Shown here: positions 57,801-62,561 of the stretch, piece by piece
Layout of the letters: every line of letters begins with the position of its first letter
Numbering within the stretch: the first letter of the stretch is position 1
Origin: Pipra filicauda
Taxonomy: Eukaryota > Chordata > Aves > Passeriformes > Pipridae
Assembly (NCBI RefSeq): GCF_003945595.2
Contig: NW_024104365.1
Span: forward strand, 4,993,049 to 5,057,048
DNA length: 64,000 nt
Direction of reading: 5' to 3'
Translations under genes and position numbers: made by a program
The notes under the pieces: model-generated
Told to the model about the DNA's origin: nothing
The model's database searches: none
What the model saw: only the letters and a program-made list of their open reading frames with translations

Positions 57801-60800
57801 CAATCAGTTCTCATCGGTTAGCTAAAAAGATTTGGCTTCACAATTGGCTTAAATTAATTGAAAGCAGGGCTGACACTAGAAGGACCCTCCCTCTCACAGC
57901 ACAGAAGTTCCAGAGTCTTCTCACACTGATACCAGCAACTGAGCCAGAGCTTTTGTGACAGATGAGAAGGTGATCTAGCTTGAGAGAGTTCCTTCCAACC
58001 AGTGAGCTTTCAGCCAGATTGTGGCTCTGAAATGCTGATTAGATGCCTGTGTGACCGCTTGTGGCAATTTGAGGAGCTTTTCAAAGGAGAGAATAAACAT
58101 TTGCGTGGTCAATACAGTCAGAAAGTTCACATATCAGGACATCTACTATCCGAACTAGCGAGTAGTTAGATCACAGCACCAATTCCACAACTTGGTAGCA
58201 AGGGAAAGTTGTCATCTCAAAGGGGTAGTGGATTTTTACATGGTGCTGCATATGATCAGCATTCTCTTCCACTTCTCCCTGGTGCTGAAGAGCTACATTC
58301 ATCCTCCTGTTAGTTCTCTTTGGAAGATGATACATGAAGACTGGAAGAAAGCTAGTTCTGGATTCTCCCATTTTACCAGCAAAAATAGAGGAAAATGATT
58401 ACTTTTAAAGCCAATGTAACTAAAATTATTTCATGGGCATGCACACACACATACAAATCACTTTTCTAACACATCTAATTCAAAAACCAAAGATGCATAC
58501 ACTGCAGCTTCAAAAATCAGCCAATTCGTTGCAAATGCCTCTCTCTATCCTGTAGTCACAGAACTGGTTCATCATAACCATAAATTTTGCGAAAAGGAAT
58601 CTTAAAAGAATAAAATCTTTCCTTACATTTTGTTTGTATGTTGTAAACACAAGATTTAAAAAAAGAAATAGAATCCTCCCTCATTAAAAGCTTTTACAGA
58701 ATCTAAAGCTCACTGTAGCCTAGGTCTTGAATACAGATCTCTCCTATTTAGTCAGTAAGGTACCTGATCGGCAGAAATATGACTTATGTAAAAATTTATG
58801 AAGAATTTGCTTCCTCACGTTTCTCCTAAATGTTACTCATTGCTTTGTTAGTCGTTCGTCAGATTCAAAAGGAAGAGGATGTTTTATCAGTTTGAACCAG
58901 ATACAAAAACAGAAAACAATAAACAGCATGCTGATACTGGCATTTAGCCAAACATAAAACAGTGCAAGGAAGCAGATTCTCTCTCAGGCTCTTCTATACT
59001 AAAGAAAAAAACATCTGGCCTATTATTTCATGTAACATCAGAGAAAATATGTTGGGTAGTTATAGTATTGTTGAATATGATTTATGGACCAGCTGACACA
59101 GATAAAACTCAGCCCAGTCAAAACCGCAACATCAAGTTTATAGGCACTAAAAGTCAGTCTTTCAAACAAGGCTTAACTTTTCCGATTAATCTGCAGCCAA
59201 TGGCATTTTTATTTCTGTAATCTAGGAAAATGCTAAGAGCATATGGCTTCATGGGGTCCAGCACTCGAGCCAGCCAATGCTATATTTTTTGGAACATAAA
59301 AGAGCAAATTATCTGCCATACCACTTTGGTTCTTCCCTGAGTATTATAAGCACAGAAACTTATCAGAAATAAGAAGTATTTCAAAAAAGCAGTCATGACA
59401 CCCACACAGTAACCAGAATCTGCCATATTATAGTTAATCTGCCAGAATACAGTTTATATATTTGGACGAGCAGTGTCAAAATTCATCGTTGAATTAAGAA
59501 ATTTTAAGTTAAGAGTTCAATGATTGCCTCCATTACATATTACAGGGAAAAAACCCCACAGTACATTTTTCTTGTATGCTTAAATTGAGAGAAATGTTAT
59601 CTTTCAATTGTCATCTCAGAAAGCAAAAGATGGTCAGGTTAAGCACACTGAATATTGTTAGCCACCTGCTACAAAACATCATTTACCTTATAAAAACATA
59701 TTTACCATATACACCTGCAAATTAACAAGTTCCCATAAAAAGTGGAGCTACAGGCACTAGCAGGAAACAGCATAAAAATAGATGAATAGGTGTTATGTAT
59801 TGCTCAACACTGGCCTGAGGCAAGCCACTGTGGAAAAACAATAAGATTATTTAATACTAAACATGGGTAACAGCTCCCTATTATCTCATGTCAATAAACA
59901 TAAAATCAATTGCCCAGGTTGAGGTTTTAAAAATTAATTGAAAAAATTATTTGTATCCTAGAGCTTATTTTTAATTATTACATTTTACACTGCCAGCATG
60001 TCTCCAAGCAGAAAGATGACCTCCAAAAGATTCAACTTCCCAGAAACATCATCTGTTTTGATAAGCAGTTACTACTTCTGACTATCAAAGTGCAGTTGGG
60101 CAGCACACACACTCATCTAGTCATTTCTACAACAGTTAGCACAACAGCAGTTCATCCTAAGCAGGGTTTTGAGGCACCACCTGAAAAATCTAAATGCTTT
60201 CTCCATGGGCTCTTCTTGCTTGTTAGCCTCAAAAGAAAAGTTATGACACAATCTAATTCAAATCGCAGGAAAACAAGAAAGCACACGTACTGACATACTG
60301 GCACTGAAAGCAGCAGAAGACTCCTTTTGTGAACCTACCCACCCAACCAGGAAAAGTTAATTCGGGCACAGCACTCAATCAAATAACATTGTTTCAATAA
60401 CACGTGGGATGCTTCCAGTTAGAAATACCAGGTTTCCTCCATACTCTAGCAGAGTATTCCCTCTCAGTGAACTACATTTAAATAATTAAATGAATATGAC
60501 AAAAAACCTGTTGCTTCCTTGAAGTCCTGACCACTGATTCTCTCTCATCTTTATAAAGAATACTCAAAAAACTCGAGCACTAGGTAAATCACATCATAAT
60601 TGCCCACATAAAAGGAATACATGCACACCTGAAAGAATATTTTAGGCAATAGCTGGTGAGAAGTATTACTAGAGTAAATTAGAAGCCTACTGTTCCATAC
60701 GCTTTTGAGGAGTGCTATCTAACATAATTCCAAGGTTTCTATTCCAAAAAAAGAAGTTTAGATTTTGTTACAGCAACTAGCAATGTTACCAGTCTTACTT

Positions 60801-62561
60801 ATTATCTTACTGCACCCTGTACCAGTGACAAGACACCTATTTTAAGTGTGGTAGTAAAAATGTAATGCAATGTCACAATTCAGTGAAAGAAAAATGGACC
60901 CAAATGCCAGTGTTAAACGAAACGTAGCACCCTACTTTTTGCTTTGTGTCTGGCAGTGCACTTGTTGCAAATTGTCCTTGCACCACTTCATCTAGCTTTC
61001 CTCAATAACTAGACAAAAGGAGAAGCAAAAAAGGGAGGACAAACACTGGAGGTATAATATTCCATGAACATTAAATGTAGTAGTACTTGGAAAATTATAA
61101 GGAGGTAGTTCATAAATGGTTATAATAAACACAGTATCGTTTCATACTTTTTTTTTCAAGTAAGTACATATGCTTGCTGATTAGCTGCAGTACTCTAAGA
61201 ATCTGCAGAAACACTAATATCCTCTCTGAGTATTCATGGGGGAATAAAAACAGTTCTAAATAAAGTTAAACATTCCAAAGGCAGGAAAGCACACACAAGA
61301 TTAGCTCATATTGTACTGATGAAGATCTGGACCAGAAATCAGAACACACCCATACAAAAAAATCCCACGTTTTATTAACAACTCTCTGAATACAATGAAA
61401 CTAAAGAAAACAGTGTCAAGGAAAAGAAAGTTTGTCTTACTAGCACACATGTAAACTTTCAGTTATATACAGTAATGATCCCCATACAGTTACAGATGAG
61501 TATTACTAAATATAAATGGCCAAAATGTTTTACTTTAATTCTTAAATGGTTAGTGTGAAGCTCAAATAAGAGGGGAGACAGCATAACTTGAGGATCACAG
61601 CCCCACTAACTTCAACCACAGACAGATAAATGAAGAGGGGACCAGCAGCAGCAGCAATTAAGTATAAAATATTACTAAGTTGGAATTTTAGTAGGAACTA
61701 TCAAAGCACTTCTTTTTACTGATATATAAGTTATTAGTTTAACAATCCTCCTCTGTTATTTGAAAAAGTTTATTGTCCTAGCTGGAGAGAGTCAGTAGAT
61801 TCATTACAGCTCACTTATTATGTTCTCTTGCTGTACTTGAAGTTCCAACAGAACTGACTGTGTAGCAATATGTAAGAAAAAAAGGTTCTTATTTGATTAC
61901 TACCCCCATATACAAATATATTCCCTTTTCCCTTACTCGAAGCTATTTGAAAACTTTAAATTCCTAAATAATGTGCAGTAAAGGCAATGAAAAACAGATC
62001 CTTTAACAGAAGTATTCATGAATTATTTAAAGAGTTCTTTGATAATTTAAGTAAACTTAAACTGCTACACACACATTTTAGAGACTTCAAATATATATTA
62101 ACAGAAAGATATATAGAGGTGCTAGAAAGTATTTTAAAACATAAGTAGTTTTCATGCTAGGTTCAAAGAGGTGTACAACTATGCTAGACAGACTGAAAAG
62201 CAGCTAGTATGAAAACCAAGTTCCAAAGTCACACTCAAAGAGAACCAAAGATATGGCAAACCAGAACAGTAAAAATTAATTAAAAAGGTAAACAACACAG
62301 AAAGAATTAAACCTAAATCTTAAACATGAGTTATTCACAAGTAAGAATGCTGGAGCTTCTCATTAGCGTCAGATTAAGCAGTTTTTCATTGATAAACAGA
62401 ATTGGAATTATTAAAGGAAAGAGATAGCTTATTTAAACAATTCTTACCAGCACTACCACAGGACTCTCTGCTTCCACTTCACAAGGACCTGCATCCTTGC
62501 CCTTCTGCGGAGATTCTATAGTAAGCTCTTTCTTAGGATTTCTGTTTGTTCTTGCCTGCAT
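711..62561 (-). CDS. DOCK9: DOCK9 (zizimin-1), 39 coding exons, 3' end outside window
   Basis: Dedicator of cytokinesis 9 is a DOCK-D family exchange factor that loads Cdc42 with GTP at membranes; its PH and DHR1 domains bind lipids and its C-terminal DHR2 domain is catalytic. Here 39 minus-strand exons splice into an unbroken 1,435-codon reading frame. PH lies at about residues 166-275 and DHR1 at about 630-810, followed by the helical middle. DHR2 is not in the window. Identity as DOCK9 rather than DOCK10 or DOCK11 rests on paralogue-specific stretches such as [32 protein letters not shown] and [20 protein letters not shown]. The paralogue assignment is from remembered family sequences, not an alignment. 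Introns are short for a gene that is much longer in mammals, as expected for a bird. Confidence 0.96.
1103..1179. repeat. TA/TG-rich microsatellite
   Basis: Low-complexity ATATATG, TGTATATATATATA and GATATATATATACACATATATA tracts inside the intron between exons 38 and 39. Confidence 0.85.
2739..2818. repeat. AT-only palindromic repeat
   Basis: Almost pure A/T. The 20-mer TATATTATAACATAATATAA occurs twice (2,751-2,770 and 2,796-2,815), and each copy contains a 9-bp inverted repeat around AAC, so each can form a hairpin. Confidence 0.85.
3706..3773 (-). CDS. DOCK9: DOCK9 exon 38, short alternative form
   Basis: The same exon as above if spliced at the internal AG (3,774-3,775). It starts A-ACA-GGA, which completes the phase-2 AG of exon 37 to an Arg codon, so the frame is kept. 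The polypyrimidine tract before it is ordinary coding sequence (TTGCCTGTTTCCCGTAACAG), moderately pyrimidine-rich. Confidence 0.55.
3706..3842 (-). CDS. DOCK9: DOCK9 exon 38 (with internal alternative acceptor)
   Basis: Residues 1351-1397, phase 2 in and phase 1 out, long form. It encodes [40 protein letters not shown] and LTFNH. An internal AACAG (AG at 3,774-3,775) gives an in-frame shorter exon starting at 3,773 that joins IAR directly to TGMMHARL, dropping 23 residues. Both forms resemble DOCK9 isoforms as I recall them. Confidence 0.97.
3843..5589. other. Intron between exons 37 and 38
   Basis: Unique AT-rich sequence with no recognisable feature. Confidence 0.8.
5590..5637 (-). CDS. 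DOCK9: DOCK9 exon 37 (48-nt exon)
   Basis: The shortest exon in the window, 48 nt, residues 1335-1351, phase 2 at both ends. It encodes [15 protein letters not shown]. The phase-2 end is compatible with both acceptors of the next exon. The acceptor is TCTCTGCAG and the donor GTACTG. Confidence 0.96.
5638..8037. other. Intron between exons 36 and 37
   Basis: Unique AT-rich sequence; an A-rich run near 7,925-7,950 is the only low-complexity stretch noted. Confidence 0.8.
8038..8104 (-). CDS. DOCK9: DOCK9 exon 36
   Basis: Sixty-seven nucleotides, residues 1313-1335, phase 1 in and phase 2 out. It encodes [20 protein letters not shown], then T. The TYWNK motif is shared across DOCK-D proteins. 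The donor is AGA|GTAAGT. Confidence 0.96.
8105..9606. other. Intron between exons 35 and 36
   Basis: Nothing recognised. Confidence 0.8.
9607..9721 (-). CDS. DOCK9: DOCK9 exon 35
   Basis: Residues 1275-1313, phase 0 in and phase 1 out. It encodes [38 protein letters not shown]. The KLDQ.EI(K/R)SLLMCFL(Y/H)I helix restarts the structured region after the linker. Confidence 0.98.
9722..12883. other. Intron between exons 34 and 35
   Basis: Unique sequence with a short (AAACC)-like C/A stretch near 10,280-10,320. Short open frames here lack family similarity or splice-site logic. Confidence 0.8.
12884..13017 (-). CDS. DOCK9: DOCK9 exon 34 (Ser-rich linker)
   Basis: Residues 1230-1274, phase 1 in and phase 0 out. 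It encodes [40 protein letters not shown] and SLDK. It is rich in Ser and Thr, likely disordered and a plausible phosphorylation region. Confidence 0.97.
13018..13820. other. Intron between exons 33 and 34
   Basis: Contains a short TA tract near 13,120-13,140. Otherwise nothing recognised. Confidence 0.8.
13821..13941 (-). CDS. DOCK9: DOCK9 exon 33 (variable linker)
   Basis: Residues 1190-1230, phase 0 in and phase 1 out. It encodes [29 protein letters not shown] and DLFGVISGI. The VTPQK.G.TLDN.L.KDL motif is specific to DOCK9 as I recall it, and separates this gene from DOCK10 and DOCK11. Confidence 0.96.
13942..14638. other. Intron between exons 32 and 33
   Basis: Nothing recognised. Confidence 0.8.
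14639..14755 (-). CDS. DOCK9: DOCK9 exon 32
   Basis: Thirty-nine codons, residues 1151-1189, phase 0 at both ends. It encodes [32 protein letters not shown] and PVNPSSN. The A.LYLP..GLL.EN.QR helix is conserved; the last few residues begin the variable linker. Confidence 0.98.
14756..15515. other. Intron between exons 31 and 32
   Basis: Nothing recognised. Confidence 0.8.
15516..15694 (-). CDS. DOCK9: DOCK9 exon 31
   Basis: Residues 1091-1150, phase 1 in and phase 0 out. It encodes [40 protein letters not shown] and [19 protein letters not shown]. This is the conserved [10 protein letters not shown] helix. The intron upstream of it contains a CR1 relic. Confidence 0.98.
16090..16131. repeat. 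21-bp tandem duplication
   Basis: Two adjacent copies of ACAGGYCTTCTTGTAACTYM with three mismatches, in the intron between exons 30 and 31. Confidence 0.8.
16650..17912 (+). mobile_element. Degenerate CR1 LINE fragment with internal deletion
   Basis: The plus strand carries broken pieces of the CR1 ORF2 protein: [25 protein letters not shown] near 16,670-16,760, a KGKSC motif near 17,205, [13 protein letters not shown] near 17,430-17,470, [13 protein letters not shown] near 17,520-17,560 and [18 protein letters not shown] near 17,588-17,640. It ends with a CR1-like tail (GTCCCTTTTAACCTGAA). The catalytic FADD block expected between KGKSC and KFN is absent, as only about 200 nt separate them. 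Many stops and frameshifts make this an old pseudogene copy, antisense to DOCK9. Confidence 0.85.
18280..18391 (-). CDS. DOCK9: DOCK9 exon 30
   Basis: Residues 1054-1091, phase 0 in and phase 1 out. It encodes [20 protein letters not shown] and [17 protein letters not shown]. The [18 protein letters not shown] block is a family signature. Confidence 0.98.
18392..19018. other. Intron between exons 29 and 30
   Basis: Nothing recognised. Confidence 0.8.
19019..19102 (-). CDS. DOCK9: DOCK9 exon 29
   Basis: Twenty-eight codons, residues 1026-1053, phase 0 at both ends. It encodes [20 protein letters not shown] and CFAPGDPK. The RC.T.MDRGF.F..IN.YIS motif is near-invariant in the DOCK-D group. 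Confidence 0.98.
19103..19744. other. Intron between exons 28 and 29
   Basis: Nothing recognised. Confidence 0.8.
19745..19891 (-). CDS. DOCK9: DOCK9 exon 28
   Basis: Forty-nine codons, residues 977-1025, phase 0 at both ends. It encodes [20 protein letters not shown] and [20 protein letters not shown], then HSLAAFIK. The acceptor is a short TTTCTAG and the donor GTAGGT. Confidence 0.97.
19892..22254. other. Intron between exons 27 and 28
   Basis: Contains the 40-bp tandem duplication at its 5' end. A stretch at about 21,360-21,440 (GGGACTCAAACTC and following) is weakly MIR-like. Confidence 0.75.
22147..22226. repeat. 40-bp tandem duplication
   Basis: Two adjacent 40-bp units (22,147-22,186 and 22,187-22,226) differ at four positions. 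They start 28 bp inside the intron after exon 27, close to its donor on the gene strand. Confidence 0.9.
22255..22326 (-). CDS. DOCK9: DOCK9 exon 27
   Basis: Twenty-four codons, residues 953-976, phase 0 at both ends. It encodes [20 protein letters not shown], then SKVK, the hydrophobic YSWFFFE helix of the DOCK-D middle region. The donor is GTATGT; a 40-bp tandem duplication lies just inside the following intron. Confidence 0.98.
22456..22581 (-). CDS. DOCK9: DOCK9 exon 26
   Basis: Forty-two codons, residues 911-952, phase 0 at both ends. It encodes [20 protein letters not shown], then [19 protein letters not shown]. The sequence favours DOCK9: DOCK11 differs strongly over the first half. 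A 129-nt intron follows. Confidence 0.98.
22721..22790 (-). CDS. DOCK9: DOCK9 exon 25
   Basis: Seventy nucleotides, residues 887-910, phase 2 in and phase 0 out. It encodes [20 protein letters not shown] and YVK. The (I/V)V..CHEEGL(D/E)S(Y/H)LRS(Y/F) motif is shared across DOCK9, 10 and 11. A 139-nt intron follows. Confidence 0.97.
22912..23027 (-). CDS. DOCK9: DOCK9 exon 24
   Basis: Residues 849-887, phase 0 in and phase 2 out. It encodes [20 protein letters not shown] and [18 protein letters not shown], a predicted helical pair conserved in DOCK-D proteins. A 121-nt intron follows. Confidence 0.98.
23364..23453 (-). CDS. DOCK9: DOCK9 exon 23
   Basis: Thirty codons, residues 819-848, phase 0 at both ends. 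It encodes [20 protein letters not shown] and [10 protein letters not shown], the beginning of the helical region between DHR1 and DHR2. The 336-nt intron after it holds nothing recognised. Confidence 0.97.
23454..24105. other. Intron between exons 22 and 23
   Basis: Nothing recognised apart from T-rich runs near 23,620-23,660. Confidence 0.8.
24106..24192 (-). CDS. DOCK9: DOCK9 exon 22 (end of DHR1)
   Basis: Twenty-nine codons, residues 790-818, phase 0 at both ends. It encodes [20 protein letters not shown] and HLVSTVYTQ, the IKWVDG..LLKI..HL motif that closes DHR1. The acceptor is TGCATGCAG and the donor GTGAGTT. Confidence 0.97.
24193..25552. other. Intron between exons 21 and 22
   Basis: Unique sequence; nothing recognised. 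Confidence 0.8.
25553..25674 (-). CDS. DOCK9: DOCK9 exon 21 (DHR1)
   Basis: Residues 749-789, phase 1 in and phase 0 out. It encodes [20 protein letters not shown] and [15 protein letters not shown]. The G(Y/F)(S/A)W(L/V)PL.KDGR and LP.GYL motifs are diagnostic of DOCK C2 domains. Confidence 0.98.
26062..26185 (-). CDS. DOCK9: DOCK9 exon 20 (DHR1)
   Basis: Residues 708-749, phase 0 in and phase 1 out. It encodes [20 protein letters not shown] and [20 protein letters not shown]. The [20 protein letters not shown] block is a DHR1 core strand pair. The donor, GTTTGT, departs from the usual purine at +3. The 387-nt intron after it is unremarkable. Confidence 0.98.
26438..26530 (-). CDS. DOCK9: DOCK9 exon 19 (DHR1)
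   Basis: Thirty-one codons, residues 677-707, phase 0 at both ends. It encodes [20 protein letters not shown] and [11 protein letters not shown]. The [15 protein letters not shown] motif is the conserved strand of DOCK-family C2 domains. Confidence 0.98.
27125..27190 (-). CDS. DOCK9: DOCK9 exon 18 (DHR1)
   Basis: Twenty-two codons, residues 655-676, phase 0 at both ends. It encodes [18 protein letters not shown], then LPLK. The ARNIA(V/I)C(I/V)EF strand and acidic loop are typical of DOCK-D DHR1. The donor is GTTAGT. The 594-nt intron after it shows nothing recognised. Confidence 0.97.
27315..27502 (-). CDS. DOCK9: DOCK9 exon 17 (entry to DHR1)
   Basis: Residues 592-654, phase 1 in and phase 0 out. 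It encodes [15 protein letters not shown], then [20 protein letters not shown] and [19 protein letters not shown]. The HLYVYP...YDSQK segment opens the DHR1 (C2-like) domain, which binds phosphoinositides. A 124-nt intron follows. Confidence 0.98.
27587..27666 (-). CDS. DOCK9: DOCK9 exon 16
   Basis: Eighty nucleotides, residues 565-592, phase 2 in and phase 1 out. It encodes [20 protein letters not shown] and VSPDFP. The intron upstream ends in a long A run on the plus strand, a T-rich polypyrimidine tract on the gene strand. An 84-nt intron follows. Confidence 0.96.
27667..29398. other. Intron between exons 15 and 16
   Basis: Starts beside a homopolymer A run on the plus strand (the gene-strand polypyrimidine tract). 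No repeat family was recognised. Confidence 0.8.
29399..29521 (-). CDS. DOCK9: DOCK9 exon 15
   Basis: Residues 524-565, phase 2 at both ends. It encodes [20 protein letters not shown] and [20 protein letters not shown], matching the DOCK9 linker before DHR1. The donor is GTAAGTCT. Confidence 0.97.
29961..30043 (-). CDS. DOCK9: DOCK9 exon 14
   Basis: Residues 497-524, phase 0 in and phase 2 out. It encodes [20 protein letters not shown] and MPFAWAA; the [14 protein letters not shown] motif is a family signature. The 439-nt intron after it holds nothing recognised. Confidence 0.98.
30044..32436. other. Intron between exons 13 and 14
   Basis: Nothing certain. CTGTAAAAAGGGGGAAATGG near 30,940 faintly recalls MIR but is too short to call. 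Confidence 0.75.
32437..32559 (-). CDS. DOCK9: DOCK9 exon 13
   Basis: Forty-one codons, residues 456-496, phase 0 at both ends. It encodes [20 protein letters not shown] and [20 protein letters not shown]. The [13 protein letters not shown]...HCAEPY block is near-invariant in DOCK-D proteins. Confidence 0.98.
32703..32903 (-). CDS. DOCK9: DOCK9 exon 12
   Basis: Sixty-seven codons, residues 389-455, phase 0 at both ends; the longest exon in the window. It starts [20 protein letters not shown] and [13 protein letters not shown], strongly conserved in DOCK-D proteins. After that comes a divergent patch (residues about 424-448, [18 protein letters not shown] onward) before YPKQ. Confidence 0.97.
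33238..33378 (-). CDS. DOCK9: DOCK9 exon 11
   Basis: Forty-seven codons, residues 342-388, phase 0 at both ends. It encodes [20 protein letters not shown], then [13 protein letters not shown] and [12 protein letters not shown]. The 334-nt intron that follows holds nothing recognised. Confidence 0.97.
33473..33547 (-). CDS. DOCK9: DOCK9 exon 10
   Basis: Twenty-five codons, residues 317-341, phase 0 at both ends. It encodes [20 protein letters not shown] and DPDAQ, matching DOCK9 rather than the divergent DOCK11 sequence at this place. The donor, GTTAGA, is weaker than its neighbours. The following 94-nt intron is among the shortest in the window. Confidence 0.95.
33548..37464. other. Intron between exons 9 and 10
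   Basis: Contains the possible MIR relic at about 35.1-35.2 kb and an A/C-rich tract near 35,305-35,380. The rest is unique sequence. Confidence 0.75.
35115..35225 (+). repeat. Possible MIR-type SINE relic
   Basis: The core TTTCCTCATCTGTAAAA, followed by an A/G-rich block, CCCACCTCA and GAATTTTGGGGA, resembles the MIR consensus (CCTCATCTGTAAAATGGGGATAATA..CCTACCTCA). The order is preserved but the copy is diverged and was judged from memory. Confidence 0.5.
37465..37532 (-). CDS. DOCK9: DOCK9 exon 9 (Ser-rich linker)
   Basis: Sixty-eight nucleotides, residues 294-316, phase 1 in and phase 0 out. It encodes [20 protein letters not shown], then IAK. The length matches the mammalian counterpart, but the centre is more serine-rich than the Gly-Ser version I recall. 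Likely a flexible linker after the PH domain. Confidence 0.94.
37533..38218. other. Intron between exons 8 and 9
   Basis: Nothing recognised. Confidence 0.8.
38219..38393 (-). CDS. DOCK9: DOCK9 exon 8 (PH domain, C-terminal helix)
   Basis: Residues 236-294, phase 0 in and phase 1 out. It encodes [20 protein letters not shown], then the C-terminal helix [16 protein letters not shown], with the invariant PH tryptophan at about position 267. It ends [13 protein letters not shown] in a charged linker. Confidence 0.97.
38394..41929. other. Intron between exons 7 and 8
   Basis: Contains a CR1 fragment, a direct repeat of TCCAGATCTATA (39,230 and 39,261) and A/C-rich tracts near 39,510-39,640. Confidence 0.8.
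40628..40985 (-). mobile_element. CR1 LINE 3' fragment
   Basis: It reads on the plus strand from CATAAAATCATAGAATGG, the reversed CR1 terminus (CCATTCTATGATT), through CATCCAACCTCC, GGACCATGTC, GACTCCACAAGCTCTCTGGG and TTTCAGTTTGTGCC to CCTCCCTTCAGGTATTTATA. This is the familiar avian CR1 3' portion, 5'-truncated, in DOCK9 orientation within the intron between exons 7 and 8. Confidence 0.92.
41930..42064 (-). CDS. DOCK9: DOCK9 exon 7 (PH domain, middle)
   Basis: Forty-five codons, residues 191-235, phase 0 at both ends. It encodes [20 protein letters not shown], the basic beta-2 strand typical of PH domains, then [16 protein letters not shown] and SCMGVVQ. The intron separating it from exon 6 carries the RTE-like insertion. 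Confidence 0.97.
42325..42334. repeat. Target-site duplication, left copy
   Basis: ACAATATTAT, directly abutting the 3' end of the RTE-like element. Identical to the copy on the other side. Confidence 0.85.
42335..42798 (-). mobile_element. 5'-truncated RTE-like non-LTR retrotransposon, 3' end
   Basis: A 464-bp insertion in the intron between exons 6 and 7, same orientation as DOCK9, flanked by a perfect 10-bp duplication. The minus strand encodes the C-terminal tail found after the reverse transcriptase in many 'craniofacial development protein 2-like' non-LTR proteins: [15 protein letters not shown], then [33 protein letters not shown] and a final [11 protein letters not shown] zinc-knuckle-like motif. 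It is inactive: a TAA follows KDSLK, a frameshift precedes the final motif, and the endonuclease and catalytic reverse-transcriptase parts are missing. It is richer in CpG than its flanks. RTE-clade assignment, and possible AviRTE identity, are inference. Confidence 0.82.
42345..42358 (-). other. Short perfect hairpin near the RTE-like 3' terminus
   Basis: On the element's sense strand CTTCG-TTCG-CGAAG forms a 5-bp stem with a UUCG loop in RNA, 10 nt before the element ends. Terminal hairpins are often recognised by the element's own reverse transcriptase; that role is inferred here. Confidence 0.6.
42799..42808. repeat. Target-site duplication, right copy
   Basis: ACAATATTAT, directly abutting the truncated 5' end of the RTE-like element. 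An exact 10-bp match defines both insertion boundaries. Confidence 0.85.
43214..43309 (-). CDS. DOCK9: DOCK9 exon 6 (PH domain, first strand)
   Basis: Thirty-two codons, residues 159-190, phase 0 at both ends, donor GTAAGTT. It encodes [19 protein letters not shown] and ISVTMR. The K-x-G-W-L-x-K pattern (Lys172, Trp175, Leu176, Lys178) is the beta-1 strand of a PH domain, which binds phosphoinositides at the membrane. Confidence 0.97.
43310..47108. other. Intron between exons 5 and 6
   Basis: Contains the short CTGTATAC repeat. A less AT-rich patch at about 44,980-45,250 did not match any repeat I know. Confidence 0.75.
43981..44012. repeat. Short CTGTATAC tandem repeat
   Basis: CCTGTATA occurs three times within 32 bp, the first two immediately adjacent. 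Intronic. Confidence 0.7.
47109..47178 (-). CDS. DOCK9: DOCK9 exon 5
   Basis: Seventy nucleotides, residues 135-158, phase 2 in and phase 0 out. It encodes [17 protein letters not shown], an acidic linker just before the PH domain. A Gly-Thr-Lys-Ser stretch at its start replaces the Val-Lys-Leu-Asp remembered for mammals, so this linker is variable. Confidence 0.95.
47179..48279. other. Intron between exons 4 and 5
   Basis: Nothing recognised. Confidence 0.8.
48280..48362 (-). CDS. DOCK9: DOCK9 exon 4
   Basis: Residues 108-135, starting phase 0 and ending phase 2. It encodes [20 protein letters not shown] followed by GEFRQLP; the SDWH..NYKYED(Y/F)SG(E/D)FR pattern is a DOCK-D hallmark. The donor GTAAGTATG is close to consensus. 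Confidence 0.97.
48363..49999. other. Intron between exons 3 and 4
   Basis: Nothing recognised. Confidence 0.8.
50000..50089 (-). CDS. DOCK9: DOCK9 exon 3
   Basis: Thirty codons, residues 78-107, phase 0 at both ends. It encodes [20 protein letters not shown] then LFVTE, the conserved 'R-x-STVP...AQSLFV' block before the PH domain of DOCK-D proteins. The acceptor is CTACCAG and the donor GTAAAA. Confidence 0.97.
50090..55163. other. Intron between exons 2 and 3
   Basis: Five kilobases with one CR1 fragment (53.04-53.23 kb). Otherwise unique sequence without recognisable exons. Confidence 0.8.
53042..53228 (+). mobile_element. CR1 LINE 3' fragment with internal gap
   Basis: It runs from GGCAGGACAAGGGGGAATGG through AAACTGAAAGAGGGCAGGTT to a typical CR1 tail (GCATGGGGCCCTGAGCAACC, GATGATCTTTAAGGTCCC, ATTCTATGATTCTGT). 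The stretch that normally lies between 'GAGGG..' and 'CCTGG.AGTGTT' (dozens of bases in other CR1 copies) is missing, so this copy has an internal deletion. Antisense to DOCK9 in the intron between exons 2 and 3. Confidence 0.92.
55164..55280 (-). CDS. DOCK9: DOCK9 exon 2 (start of conserved N-terminal region)
   Basis: Thirty-nine codons, residues 39-77, phase 0 at both ends, preceded by a CCCCTCAG acceptor and followed by GTAATT. It encodes [19 protein letters not shown] and ends LLFPYDDFQ, a stretch shared by DOCK9, DOCK10 and DOCK11 in the N-terminal autoinhibitory region. This is the first exon whose protein sequence is plainly family-conserved. Confidence 0.97.
55281..62447. other. Intron between exons 1 and 2
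   Basis: The longest intron, about 7.2 kb. I looked for the canonical DOCK9 first exon (KPGTAAELRQSV-like) and did not find it, nor any CpG island or repeat family. Confidence 0.75.
62448..62561 (-). CDS. DOCK9: DOCK9 exon 1 of window (probable alternative first coding exon)
   Basis: Thirty-eight codons starting [11 protein letters not shown] and ending ESPVVVL before a GTAAGAA donor. It ends in phase 0, exactly matching the phase of the next exon. An in-frame TGA lies 51 nt upstream (62,610-62,612), so the ATG at 62,561 is the only start in this frame. The N-terminus commonly given for DOCK9, containing a KPGTAAELRQSV-like segment, is not encoded here; this exon would replace it. The sequence is charged, with no signal peptide. 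It could alternatively be a chance open segment with a good donor, since no transcript evidence is available. Confidence 0.65.

Noticed and set aside
711..62561. Assignment to DOCK10 or DOCK11 instead of DOCK9
   Set aside because: Several linker segments ([60 protein letters not shown]) fit DOCK9 and differ from the DOCK11 sequence I recall.
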